Source: Amylostereum areolatum (lineage: Eukaryota > Basidiomycota > Agaricomycetes > Russulales > Stereaceae). Taken from it: DNA of 64,000 bases. How positions within the stretch are numbered: the stretch's first letter is position 1; each line of letters opens with the position of its first letter. Below, piece after piece: positions 9,332 to 20,677 of the stretch. The stretch spans positions 62,001 to 126,000 of the forward strand of contig SAXG01000048.1 in the NCBI GenBank assembly GCA_012932865.1. Direction: 5' to 3'. The notes below the pieces were generated by a model. That model did no database searches. It had not been told where the DNA came from and worked only from the letters and a program-made list of their open reading frames with translations. A program made the translations under genes and the position numbers.

Positions 9332-11526
9332 ATGACCGTCAAGTCTTTGCGATCCGATGCCCAGCTACTCTCGTCCCAGAACAAGCACCCCGCCGCGCTC
9401 TAAAAGCTCAAGCAGGCTGTTATCGTCGTCGTTGGGGACGGCTTCGAGGTCCCGCTGTACGCGAACGAAGGAGGTGGCGTGCGCTCGAAGAAGTACATGG
9501 ACATGGATCCGAGGGCCGCGTTTTTTCTCATGGGATGCTGCGAGGACATATCCGCGTGTCTGCACAAGATGGGAAACGTCGAACAGGTGCGTTCGTCCCC
9601 GTCGTTCCGCCGTCGGCACTCGCTCATCTCGCATTTCAGTCTCTCAACTGGCTGAACGAGATCGACGTCATCCACAAGAACCTGTTCATTGCGCGCCCCG
9701 ATCCCATGTTCGGTACGCCCTCCCGATTTTTTTTTTCGTCTGACGTGCTCGCTCATCGCCGCCCGTGCAGACTGGAAAAATTACACCTTCGGGCACCAGA
9801 TGTTCTTCGACTCACTAATCATCGGAACCGCCCGCGCCGCCGACATCTATCTCGCGCTCGGGAACACCGGGCTGGGCGCGTTCAACAGCACGCGCGTCGG
9901 CGTCTTCTCCAACCTGCTCACCGACATCGGCGCCGACCTCAAGAACGACCACTCCGGTCCAAGATGAACGGCCGCATCTTCCAGCTGCGGCACCCCGACC
10001 CGAGCCTCTCCCACAAGCACGAGCTCCAACACCCCGCGCTCCAAGTGCGCGGCAGCTGGCGAAAGGTCGCTATTCCCCAAGTCGAAGAACATCCAACCGC
10101 GCCAGATGTTCGCGAGCTTCGTGTGGAACGGTGAGGGCGCCTATCCTCGGGGGTTTTTTTTTCGTCGGGTTTCTCATGCTGCTTAGGTCGGTTCTACGTG
10201 TGCGGAGGAGAGTCAGCGGTGCTGGGCCCCTGGTTCCGCGACTTGCGGTACATCGAGCTCGAGGACATGCAGCAAGGCTGGCATGAACTCCCCGGATACC
10301 CGGTCCCCGTCAGAAAGAGCGCGGTGCGGATGGCCGGCTGGCAGATGCACGTCGACGAAGCGACATCCAAGGCGTACCTCTTCATCGGTCGGAGGGACCT
10401 GGACGTGTTCGACCTCGAGGCCAACACCTGGTCGCAGGTGACGACGAAGATGGCGCCAGGCCAAGGCGCCTGGCCGGTCTCCGACAGCATCTCCGACTAC
10501 GGCATACTCGTCCTCAAGAGCCGGCTGTACGTCTTCGGAGGGTCGCACAACGCATGCTACCTCGGAAGCAACCTCTTCATGGTCCTCGACCTCAAGACAC
10601 TGCAATGGCGGCGCCTGTCCGGACGCGCGGGCCCCGACCTCGTCGTGAACACCCTGGAGCCGGGCCCGCGCACGCACCCGGCGATGTGGGTCGACGGCAC
10701 GCAGGAGCGGATATGGGTCATGTTTGGGGATGCGGATCGGCAGGCGGCGGGCGAGCACGGGCAGGAGCATGGGGAGGAGGACTCGTATCCGTATGCGGAT
10801 TTCTGGTCGTGGGATATCGAGGGAGAGACGTGGCGGCGGGAGCGGATCGCGGGCAACCCGCCGTGCCCGCGCACGGAGATGTCGTACGTCTACGTGAGCT
10901 GTTTCTCGCCCTTTTCGTTGGACGAGGAGCTGATGGGTGTGCGGCAGAACCGCGCCTTGGGCAAGGCGATCATGTTCGGCGGCTTCAACAGCACGCTTCC
11001 GACCATGTTCGCGGAGCAGAGGCTCCAGTTCAGTTCACGTACTTTGCGGACACCTTCCTGTACGACCCCGGCACGCATCGGTGGAAGCAAGTCATCACCA
11101 AGGGCTTCCCGACATACCGGGCCCAGGCGAAGCTTTTCGTGGACCCGAAGTCGGGCAAGACGTTCCTCTTCGGCGGGTACACCAACTCCCAGTTCGTGAA
11201 GGACAAGAAGCACGCCATCTCGCGGAGCTTTGCGGACATCTGGCAGCTCCACCTCGACGTCCCCGGAGGGTTCTTCGAGGAGGTCGACCTCGAGGAGGAG
11301 GTGCGGACGGCGAAGGCGGGGCCGTGGCAGCGGTGCTTCGCGTGCGGATCTGCGGGGATATGGAAGAAGTGCGGAGGTATGTTGTGGTGCCTGCGCATAT
11401 CGGCGTGTTTCGAGCTGATTGTGCGTCGTAGGATCGTGTCGGGGAAGGGTCTTTTTCTGCGATTCTGATTGCCAGCGGGAGGGCTGGGAGGAACACAAGG
11501 AAAAGCACGGTTGTTCAAGGTTGTGA
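9332..11526 (+). pseudogene. Kelch-repeat MYND zinc-finger protein, decayed
   Basis: Member of the kelch plus C-terminal MYND family that is multiplied in Agaricomycetes. From the ATG at 9332 (MTVKSLRSDAQLLSSQNKHP) the frame meets a TAA at 9401-9403, then continues as family sequence (KKYMDMDPRAAFFLMGCCED, LNEIDVIHKNLFIARPDPMF, DWKNYTFGH). Kelch blades follow: GRFYVCGGESA, RLYVFGGSHNACYLG, KAIMFGGFNSTLPTMFAEQR, KTFLFGGYTNS. The last exons encode a complete MYND finger (CFACGSAGIWKKCGG, spliced to SCRGRVFFCDSDC, then HKEKHGC) and stop at 11524-11526. Besides the stop there are three frame breaks: near 9960, near 10080 and near 11036. Introns are otherwise canonical. MYND fingers bind proteins or chromatin partners; no partner is suggested here. 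Four lesions make a pseudogene likely, assembly indels being the alternative. Confidence 0.85.
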
Positions 11527-12284
11527 TCTCAGGTAAGGACGTCGTGGTCCCCGTCCGGTATACTGGGCTGACGTTACGAACGTGCAGGGGTCGTATGTGT
11601 ACCATATCTCTTAGTGTATCTCGGCCTTGCTTTTCGGGTGGATTTCTTCAATGTCACAGTGCTTATCACCTATCTTTTCCTGGTCCGTAAGTGACGCATA
11701 ATGGCCAAAAGTGTATCCAAGGCGAAGAGTGTGCGCCAGGGCGAAGAGTGTGTGAGTTTCATACTCGTATCGAAACCCATCGACAGGAGAGTTCTGGTCC
11801 TGGTCAAGATGTCCTGATATCAGGCGTTTCTTTCCAGTTGACGACTCATCTAGCTGTGATGGGTCTCATGTCGTTGATGTCTCCTCAGGGTACGCACACC
11901 ACCGTCCTCTTAGCCTTATTGACTCCTGTTGATGCGCTTGTACAGTTGTCCTAAATCGTAGTCACGCACATCCAGACACACGGCATCCCGATGGATGTGC
12001 AGTATCTTCCGTCTTCGACATCTCCAGCGGCCGAAAATGCCAACAATTGTTCCTCCGCCGCCCGCCCTCCCCCCAAGAGATCAGGGAATATTTGATCTTT
12101 TGGATGGTCGCCGTTGATGGGGTCTTTTCCCCTGGAGTGGTACTTCTGTGTTATGTACCTTGGTGTGATGGATTGGTGTAGGTCCCGTTTGATATATAAC
12201 TCACGATTCGCTTGTGCACCCTTTTCAGGGTTTTTCTCCATCCCATCCCGTACGCTCTGGAAGCTCCCGAGTCCCACACTCGTT
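11527..12284. other. Intergenic, no feature seen
   Basis: Between the kelch-MYND gene and the membrane-protein gene. Short ORFs occur but none resembles a known family or shows splice structure. The last 100 bp precede the ATG at 12285 and probably carry its promoter. Confidence 0.5.
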
Positions 12285-13894
12285 ATGTCGTTCAACACAA
12301 GTGACCGCTCTCGAGACCTTACGTGAGTCCCATTACCAGCGACGCCAGCAGGGTATGGCTAACGTTGAATGTAGGTTGGGGCCAGATGTGGGTATCCTGC
12401 CGTCGCTTTCGTCGTCTGTCGCTGAAAGAACCCCTGGTGTGCCAGTTCGTGGGAGGGCTCTTGAGCTGGTTTCTCTATGGTATCATTGTGGCTCAATTAT
12501 GTGCGTCTTCTCTCTCCTCTCCTTTTTGCAGCAGCCGACGATCTTTCAACCTACAGATATTTATCACTGCTCGTTCACGAGCGATCGCAAGCTTATCCCA
12601 GTCACGGGTGCGTTATTTCCTTCTCGAAATCTTCTCTCGTTGACGACCTTTCTGGGCAGTGTACGGGCTTTTCGTGCTGGAGACGTTCCATACAGTAATC
12701 ATCACCCGCGTCGTGTGGGCGCTGCTGTGCGAAGGCTGGGGCATAGAGTCCGCGCTAACGAGGATTTCCTGGGTGGATGCTTTTATTCCTATCACAGCGG
12801 GTCTCGGTACGTGATCTTCTCCTTTTATGAGTGTCTTCCTCATGAGTGACCTTGTAGTATCGGGGTCGGCTCAGGCGTTTTACGCGTGGCGAATATGGGT
12901 GCTGGGGGCAAAGTCTCGGATGTGGTCTATCATCGCAATGTCGATCATGATGGTACGTTTTCCTACTCTCACTTCCGACTCCTCCGCTCAATGATACATG
13001 TATGCTCCAGTTTATGACGGGATCATCGCTCGCCGCATTGGTGGCTGGAATACGCGTGAGTGCCTTCCACGCGGGGTCTTCCGTCCCCTGGTTTATCTGG
13101 TAATGGTCTGCAGACGTTCTCGGCGACGGACATCTCGCAACTTGAAGTTGCGCGGGGAAGTATCTTGGTGCGTATCTGAGGCTGCCGGCGAGGGCCAGAT
13201 TATTGACATGACCTTCCAGGCATGGCTCGTCTTGACGGTCGTATGCGACTTGATCATCACCATGAGCATGATATTGGTGGTGCGTGGCCCTTTTTCTTCG
13301 ATGCGCGAGTATGGTCTGACCTACGGTTATAGCTCTATCTCCAGGGTCAACAGTACAAGGGAGGGTTCCGGGGCGCTGCCAAGTTGAGGCTGGCTCAAGT
13401 CATGCGTCTCTCCATCGAGACGGGCACCCTGACGATGGCCGGCGCCACCGTTATGCTGGTCTTTTTCACCACCGGCGGCGGCGACCGTCTGTTCACGATG
13501 ATGTGAGGCCATCCCATTTAGCGACTCCCCATTCCCATCTAACCATCGTTCGCTGTAGGGGCTTCATCAACTCAAAGTTGTACTCCAACTCCCTTATGGC
13601 CTCCTTGAATTCACGCCACCCGAACGTCTCCGCTTTGCACGAGAACGGCGGTCACCAACCCCCAATCCTTGTCCCGCGCTTTCCGAGTGACATGATCCTC
13701 GGTGGACGCTTGGAGCAGCCCTCAGATAGCCCAGATCTCTACCGGACGATTCTCATCACACGCCATAAGGAGGTGAGCTGGACGGCTCTTGTCTCGGTTA
13801 TCACTGACGGTGTCTGGATGGTTTCCAGACGGACATGCCTTCCTTCGACGTTGCGCCACCTACACGCATATCTTTTATGGACATCCACGCTTGA
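12285..13894 (+). CDS. DUF6534-type integral membrane protein
   Basis: Multi-pass membrane protein of a family common in mushroom genomes; molecular role unknown. About ten small exons. Start MSFNTSDRSRDLT, then VGGLLSWFLYGIIVAQL (TM1), VYGLFVLETFHTVIITRVVW (TM2), DAFIPITAGLVSGSAQAFYA (TM3), MWSIIAMSIMMFMTGSSLAA (TM4), AWLVLTVVCDLIITMSMILV (TM5), LSIETGTLTMAGATVMLVFF (TM6) and the family hallmark GFINSKLYSNSLMASLNSR that closes DUF6534. After a last intron (GTGAGC...TTCCAG) the tail reads TDMPSFDVAPPTRISFMDIH and stops at 13892-13894. The exons at about 12360-12610 are the least certain, and one putative intron there would be only 37 bp. The rest splices in frame without breaks. Confidence 0.8.
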
Positions 13895-14473
13895 CCTTTC
13901 CAGCATACCCTCTCCAACAATACCTCCCTTTTCATGCTTATACCCGGGGCTTCCGACTTGTATCTCTGAACTTTCCTTGTTGTAGTACTTTGCATGCCTA
14001 ATACGCCAAGCCCTGTTGTCCAATGAAAGGAATGCGATTAGTGTATAATCCCTCCAGGCCATCGTGGCATATAGCCTCGGGAGCAGTTTGGAGTCGACGA
14101 GAAGCGCGTCCTGTTCACGAGCATCTTTTCTCTGTCCGCCGGTCCGTCTTTGTGGAGCTCATCCTTGACTTTTCGTTCTTCTTTAGGACCGTGATCACCC
14201 CATCTAGCAAACTGTTCTTCAGATATTGCTCATGGACCGCGTGCTCTCGGAGAAACGACATCTCTCTGGACGAACTGCCTGTCCTCCGTGGCCAAAATCC
14301 ACACCGGAGACGGATATCCTTCGGTAAGCACGACTTCGACCATCTCACGAACCAAGGTCACTACACCCTCCCGCGCGCCGACGGCGGATCGTAGCCCTTC
14401 TCGGTTTATAAGGCGACCATTGGATCTCCAAGGTATCCATTGTCACTTCCTTCCGCCCTCCTATTAGGTCAGA
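13895..14473. other. Intergenic, no gene seen
   Basis: 3' flank of the membrane-protein gene and 5' flank of the GH28 gene. A TTTATAAGG stretch near 14405, about 70 bp before the GH28 ATG, could be a TATA box. No other feature was recognised. Confidence 0.4.
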
Positions 14474-15990
14474 ATGCGCTCGGGTGGACTGTTTCTATCA
14501 CTTTCTAGCATTGCAGCTTGGTCAGGGAGCCTGTACGCGGCGCCAGCTGGACCCGACTGTACCGGAACCATATCGTCGCTTGATGACGTTGACGCCGCCG
14601 TCGCATGCACGACCGTCGTCATCAACGCATTTACAGTCCCCGGCGGTCAGCCATTCAACCTTGACCTGTTGGATGGAACGACCGTTACTATGGGTGCGAC
14701 TACTACTAATATCCTTTCTTTCTCTCGTGCTCATGCCTTGTTTGTATGTTAGCTGGCGACGTGACATTCGGAGAAGAGGTCTGGGAAGGTCCTTTGTTCC
14801 AGATTTCCGGGGACGATATCACCTGTGAGCACGATATTCATCTCGCGATGCGCACAGTATCAATGCCGCCATCTATCTCTGTACACACTACCGCTATATG
14901 ATGATGAACTTACACCATGACATAGGATGGCTTGGGTGGAGCTGGGTCGACGAAGCCTGACCCTATGATGAAGTGCGCATATTCCTAGGTTCGATGTCCG
15001 TGGAGCTGACGCTGGGTGTTACAGGATCAAGATCTCGGGGACATATACTGTATGTTCTCATCGTGGATGCTCCCCACCATCTGCTCACCTTCCATTTCTC
15101 TGTAGAACGTCAAGGTCCTCAATTCGCCTCAGCGCGTCTACAGCGTGTCCAATCCTGGTACAATGTCACAATTGACCATCGATAACTGTGCGTGCGTCCG
15201 CCTTGTACCATCGCGTATACGGAGGCTGATTGTCGTCCACTTTGCTCTGCGGTAGCTGCCGGAGATGCGCCCAATGATCCAAAGTAATGGCGGCGCTGCT
15301 GGACACAACACAGATGGCTTCGACTGCAGCACGACGGACCTCTTGATCCAGGACAGGTGCGGCAGCTCCGTCCACGACGTGAAATAATTACCAATTTTCT
15401 ATTCGATCTAGCACCATCATGAATCAAGACGACTGTCTGGCGATCAACAAAGGCTCAAACATCACCTTAACCAGAAATCATTGCTCTGGAGGCCATGGCA
15501 TATCCATTGTTCGTACATTTTTTCTACCTCGTCCAACTTCGTGAAGTGCTGACGCCCATTTTCAGGGATCGATTTCGAGCGACGCCACCGTCTCGGGGGT
15601 CACGATCACTGACAACGTTATAACGAACAAGTACGTTCATCTCCTCGTTCCTTTTCCTCCAATTCTACATCCGTCATCGACAGCGACCAAGCTCTTCGTA
15701 TCAAGACCAAAGCAGACGCGGCAGACACGTCTGTGTCAGATGTCACAATGCCTAAGTATTTACTCTGTCTTAATACGCACTCATCGCGACTTCCGTGCGG
15801 TAAGTACTTACATCAACACCCCTCCCTACCTCTTCGAGGCTTACAGTGCGATCTCCCCTAGCTACTGCTCACCGACATCGGCTAGGAATTCACGCGTGAG
15901 TCGTGACGCCTCAGAGTCAAACAACCGCAAAACCGTCCATGTGCTACTGCCCTGGTCATCCTTCGCAACCCGAAGGGAACTGGAAAATGG
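14474..15990 (+). pseudogene. Endopolygalacturonase (GH28), decayed
   Basis: Relic of a secreted pectin-degrading glycoside hydrolase family 28 enzyme (cuts alpha-1,4-galacturonan). The N-terminus has a signal-like stretch (LFLSLSSIAAWSGSLYA), then CTGTISSLDDVDAAVACTTV. The right-handed beta-helix motifs remain: GDVTFGEEVWEGPLFQISG, STKPDPMMK, NVKVLNSPQRVYSVSN, and the catalytic set [29 protein letters not shown] and ALRIKTKA. At least eight introns are recognisable. Lesions: the exon normally encoding NGNGHxFxGxGxxYW is missing between about 14825 and 14928; a one-base loss near 15285 creates a TAA in frame; and the last ~80 residues (GVxIDQSY to the final Cys pair) cannot be found. Catalytic residues survive but the fold cannot. 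Right end is approximate. Confidence 0.85.
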
Positions 15991-16039
15991 ATCGCTCAAT
16001 AGATAAGGTCGGGGAGGAGGGGAAAGGATCAGAAACATT

Positions 16040-17760
16040 GTGTGTTCATTCGCGGCTCTCTCTCATAACGCGACGCTCATTGCGTGTTGTGAGAACAGCC
16101 AACAAATTCTAGTGCTTGGAAATCAACGGATTCAAGAACTGGACGAGATATTAGGCGCTGGTCGTGGAGATACAATCGTCACGGCCCAACTCCTCCACGA
16201 GCTCCGCGGCCTTGACGACCTCGCATCACAACTACGCGCGCGCTTCAACGCATGCTCACCGCTCTTGCGACTTCCGTCCGAAATTACCCGTGAAATCGTC
16301 ACTATTGTAGCCACCATCCAATCGCCCAAGTTGAAGGGACTCAAGAGTACGGGCCTTCATCACTCCCTCGGGTGGATAACGCTCACGCACGTCTGTCGGC
16401 AATTCCGGGCTCTCATCCTCGACATGCCCACCCTATGGGCTTCTGCAGTCACATCGCTTCCACGCGCACACGAAGTCTTTCTCGAACGGGCAAAGACCAT
16501 ACCGCTCACGCTAAAGTTGAAGGGCTCCCAGTTCGGCCCAGTTTCCGAGGATACTGTGAAGTTTGCCTTGGCGAACTTTCATCGCGCACGGGTTATTGTG
16601 GTGAAAGAAGCCGGGCGAGTGAGTCTTGAACAGCTTAGGCAACCACAGCCCCTACCTCTCGAGCATCTCGTCATCCAGTACGGCCGTTATGCACAGTCCA
16701 CTGATCAATATAATCTTCCGCCGTTAAATACTCCCCACCTCGACATCTATGCCTCAAAAACACATATTTCCTTGTCACATCAACATCCCTTACTACCTCG
16801 AACTTGCTCGCGATGGCCCTTGTCCCAGACGCTACTCCTTCCTCCCGCAGACCACATTCTCACGGCCTTACGGTCCCTTCCACACCTCCGAGTCCTCCGT
16901 CTCTTCAAGTCCATCCCCGCATTTCCAGTCCTCCCAAATGACAGCCGCAACGAAGCCATCTCCCTTCCCCCACAATCACTGACTAGTGGTTTGCGGCCCG
17001 GGCAAGCGTTGTGTCGCTTTCTGGTCTCACATAACTGTCCCCGTTACCGCAAACATCCTCTTCCGGATCGACCATGATAGCGACGATTATTACACAGACC
17101 CTTTTTCGAACCCGCGCCGCATCGACTTCTTGCAAGCCTTCACTGCACACGTTCGTGCAATTTACGGTATATCCGGCCTCCGTGTCGTCGAGTGGGTAGA
17201 CTAGATATGTCTCTGCATCCGTGAGGAAAATGCCATGCCCTACGAGGAGTGGACTGGCCCCTTCGCTCAGGGTTTTGCTATACGGATCGAGATCACCATC
17301 TGCCGTTGGGAAGGTAGAAATCCGAACTTCACCCATGTCCTCGAGCGCGTCGCAGCGTTGGCCGGTGTAACGGTGTTGGAGCTTGGCTCGTTCGGAGAAT
17401 AGGATCACGTAGGTGGAAAGAGCTGTTGGGTAAATTCAAGTCCGTGGATACGCTCTCTCTGGACTGCAATGTCGCAGGTTTCGGTGATGAAGACTTTAGA
17501 TCAACCCAGGTCAGACAGGCCGCTTCTTCTACCTGACCTCAAGAGCCTTTACATCGATCGGTTCTCTGTAAACACGAACCACACATCCTTTCTCGATCTG
17601 TGGACGTGGCGGGCTGCACCAGGGGTGCGGGCTTCGCCGATTTTCTCTCCGCCACCTGGAATATATGGAGACGACAGCGCCTGGATCACTGAAAGAGGAA
17701 GAGTTCATGACACGCCTCAAGTCGATCATTCCCTGTGTTGAGGTAGAGTAAAACATCTGC
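16040..17760 (+). pseudogene. F-box-like protein gene, frame-broken
   Basis: F-box-like proteins link substrates to SCF ubiquitin ligases. From the ATG at 16040 (MCSFAALSHNATL) the frame is open to 17077. A coiled N-terminus (LGNQRIQELDEIL) is followed by the F-box LLRLPSEITREIVTIVATIQ and the partner helix WITLTHVCRQFRALILDMPT. The repeat-like C-terminal region continues only if the frame changes: around 16750, around 16985 (VAFWSHITVPVTANILFRID is in another frame), near 17400, and in 17470-17740 (PDLKSLYIDRF). Family sequence is therefore present to about 17750 but spread over all three frames with stops. The F-box half could still be expressed as a truncated protein of about 345 residues. 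Confidence 0.75.
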
Positions 17761-18238
17761 ATTCAGTGTGTCTGTTGTCTTTCGCCATAATTCCAGTACC
17801 CAGCGGCGCAGTGCTGGGAGGTGTTTTCCTAGACACTCGCTAAGAACCCTGGCTAATGGAAACAACTAGTCCCCGTAATATGGAGGGTGTGTGCGGTGTT
17901 TTGTTTGTTGTGACCATTGTCGCAAAAATGGGTCGCATGCAGTCTGTCAATGTCTTCATTTCTGTGCACGATCCTACATGTATATACCATCTCTCTTGTA
18001 TCATCGTAAGAAACCACCCAACGCTAAAGTGCCTCAAACATGATCGACACGCCCGTGTCACGATCACGGAGAGGAGGTTCCTCGCTGCCTCAGACGGAGA
18101 GCATCTGCTCTTACTACAGAGCACCGTTTTTTGTGGCGACGAGGATAACGAAATCAAGAACACTCGGCGATGACCAGTTTTAGTCGACAACAGAATCCTT
18201 TGTTGCATATTCCCTGTGTATATAATCCTACCACCTTC
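17761..18238. other. Intergenic between converging genes
   Basis: About 480 bp between the 3' end of the F-box relic and the 3' end of the next minus-strand BTB gene. A 105-codon plus-strand ORF (17856-18173) has no family resemblance and no splice context. No RNA gene or repeat was seen. Confidence 0.5.
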
Positions 18239-19175
18239 CTATTTTTTCACCGTCCTGCAATGCTCCTTATGTGTCTTGCAACGCTCCTTAAGTGTCTTGC
18301 AACGCTCCTTAAGTTTCTCGCAACGCTCCTCAAGCGTCTTACAACCCTCCTTCTCCGACGCCAGTTGATCCCCAAGCTGTTTGACTTCTTTCCGGTGGCT
18401 CTCCTCCTGTTCTTGTAGCTGTTTGAATCCTTTCTTAGTACGGATTCCCTCTCGTTCCTGGACCAGCTGGAGTGTAAGCGGCATCCCTAGCTTCCCCGCC
18501 TCTTCAATCTGTAGGCAGCCGTCCCTAGAGACAAGCTTCCCCCACGCCTCTTCGCGCATTGAGCCCATATTGAACTTTTCGGCGACGACGATTTGGTCCA
18601 CGAGGCTCATCTCGCCGCGGCGGTTCGTAAGAACGGCGATGACGTTGGCGCGAACTTTATCGATCGCGTACCGTGCCGATATGGCGAGCAGGAGGTTGAG
18701 ATGGCCTATGGGGCATGTTTGGAGAGCGAAGTCGCTGGTATAGGCCGAGTAAGCGGTCGCGTCGGTGTCAGGCAAAATACAGAGAACATGGGGTACTCAC
18801 CAGTCATATATCAAGTCAAGCAATACCTCGAGCTCACCGCAAGCAACATCATCCAACGCGATTGGGTCGTCTTCGTTCGGCGATATTTTGAAGATCTCAT
18901 AGAACCGGGTGGATTCGCGCTCGAGGATGTACCGCTGGACCTTATACACCATACCACCGACCTGAACGATGTATGGCTTGTATATCAAGGTCTCACTCGC
19001 GCAGATCAGGCAGATCAGCTTACCAGTAAAAGTGCTGAGACGGGGGTGTATTAAGATAGTAGACACGATGGCGTTGCGGAGGCGGGTCGGCGGTTTCATG
19101 ACCGGGACCTTGTCCTCCCTCAATAACCACTGGGTCGAAAGCCTCCAGCTTGTTTTCTGTAGCGTGGTCGGTCAT
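18239..19175 (-). CDS. BTB/POZ protein with C-terminal coiled coil
   Basis: Start at 19175 (MTDHATENKLEAFDPVV...), then the BTB core GGMVYKVQRYILERESTRFY, the acidic loop SPNEDDPIALDDV and LEVLLDLIYDW. After an intron the helical half runs from FALQTCPIGHLNLLLAISAR to LTLQLVQEREG. Unlike its neighbours the protein then continues into about 60 residues of heptad-like sequence (KQLQEQEESHRKEVKQLGDQ, then ERCxxLK units), predicted to form a coiled coil that could add an oligomerisation surface. The exon 1-2 junction does not splice in phase with the obvious GTAAGC/CAG sites (one base off), so the N-terminal model is unresolved or carries an indel. BTB identity is clear. Confidence 0.75.
18257..18340 (-). 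repeat. 21-bp tandem repeat coding a coiled coil
   Basis: Four consecutive 21-bp units at 18257, 18278, 18299 and 18320 (consensus GCAACGCTCCTTAAGTGTCTT on the plus strand). Each encodes one seven-residue heptad (K-x-LKERC type) of the minus-strand BTB protein. Unit length equals exactly one heptad, so repeat-number changes would lengthen or shorten the coil without shifting the frame. Confidence 0.9.
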
Positions 19176-19394
19176 CGTGGACGAAAGAAAGCAGGTAGAA
19201 CGAGGCTCTGCCCATCGATACGATAGAAGCACAACCTCGGCGAAAGACGCCGAGGGACAAACAGAATGCATCGGCCACGCGTTAGCCACACTCAACACGG
19301 GCAGCGAGGCTTTACCCAGGATATATTGTCAGAGAGAATATGATCGAGCGATACGGTGCAAGAAAGTACGATGAAAAATGCGACAGAAACACGA

Positions 19395-20473
19395 TTATGC
19401 AGGGAATTGTATTTGGGCGACGGGAACGGCGCCCTTGGGGAGATACCCAGAGTCCTTGAACCACTTTTGCAGGATGAACGCTGCGCGCTTCCCGAGCGTT
19501 GTCGTTTGGGCGACGGTACTTGCACCGTCCGACGGAGATGGGGATGAGACGGGAGAAGCGAACGAAAAGGCATTGGGCAAGGGGCCAGAACGCGGGGTTG
19601 CCTCTGCTACCTTGAACTCTTCGCGCGCGCGCCATAGGTTCATGAGGAGGTCGAACGGAAGGCGAGAGGCGTCGGCGTTTGAGGGTGTCTCTGTCTTAAC
19701 GACGAGCTTGACAAGGGCGGGAAGGATCCACTGAGGGACATCGCACTTCTGCGACAACAAGATCTCGTCGACCGGGTCGAGCTCATTCTCCTTCTTCGAG
19801 AGCTCAGCGATGGCGCGGGCGCGGATCTTGTCGAACTGGTATTTGGACGTGATAACGAGGAGATCCGTCCAGCGGGTGATATTGAAGGAAGAGAAGTCGT
19901 CATGCATGCTGGTCGGTGGAGAAAGTGAGCGGGGGCGGGACTCAAGTGGGCATAGTAGGACATACCGGGAGTAAATGAAGTCGAGGAGCGCTTCGAATTC
20001 GCGAAGGGAGTCCGGGAGCACGATAGGATTGTCGTCGGTCTCTCCCTCTACGCCCTTGTCCGAGGGGGGTGATTGAAACATATCCTTGAAAACGGTGGAC
20101 TCCTGCTCCAGCTGATATCGGTGCACCTTGAAGAGCTGGCCGTCCACCTGGCAGTTGCGAGGTCAATTCGAGCCGTGCGCAGCACAAAGGTCTAACGCAC
20201 CAGGAAAACGGACATTCGATCCTCGATGTAATATCTACTATGGTGAGGGACGATCGCCATGGTGGCCTTGAATGCAAAATGGGAGCGTTAGTGACCACTT
20301 GTTCGCTGCAAGTCATGAAAGCCACGCACCATAGGCTCTGGATTCTCTGTGCCCAATTTTCCCTGCTTCGCTCCGTTAGCTTCAGGCGCCTTCATACGGA
20401 GACTCAGTGGGATCTCTGAGGAGAATGAGAACGCGGTGGGTGGCAGTGGCGTGGTGGCAGTCGTAGTCGTCAT
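19395..20473 (-). CDS. BTB/POZ domain protein
   Basis: Four exons in frame: first exon from the ATG at 20473 (MTTTTATTPLPPTAFSF to NPEPM), then ATMAIVPHHSRYYIEDRMSV, the BTB core VDGQLFKVHRYQLEQESTVF with an acidic loop (DKGVEGETDDNPIVLP) and EFEALLDFIYS, then the helical half FSSFNITRWTDLLVITSKYQ to AEATPRSG, ending VAQIQFPA at 19395. Introns fall at the positions shared by most BTB genes here: before VDG and after YS. The C-terminal 60 residues (Ser/Pro-rich, then AAFILQKWFKDSGYL) are specific to this gene. The LINE insertion at 20678 lies about 200 bp upstream of the ATG and may have altered its promoter. Confidence 0.85.
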
Positions 20474-20677
20474 GTCGTGGGGTGGTGGAGGGCGGGGTTG
20501 CGTCAATGCCTGTTTGACGGTGAGATGTGTATGCGTGGATTTGAGGAGAAGGAAGGTAAGACGGTGAAAGTCCGCTCTGGTGCGGGTGAAGATGGTGGTC
20601 AAGACGAGATCGCGAGAACGCCGGCGGTTGGAGCACCGAGCAGCCACGAAGACGCAAAGAGGTCACATGACCGCATC

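Noticed and set aside
16983..17408. 141-codon minus-strand ORF
   Set aside because: Opposite strand of the broken F-box gene; the plus strand carries recognisable family sequence there.
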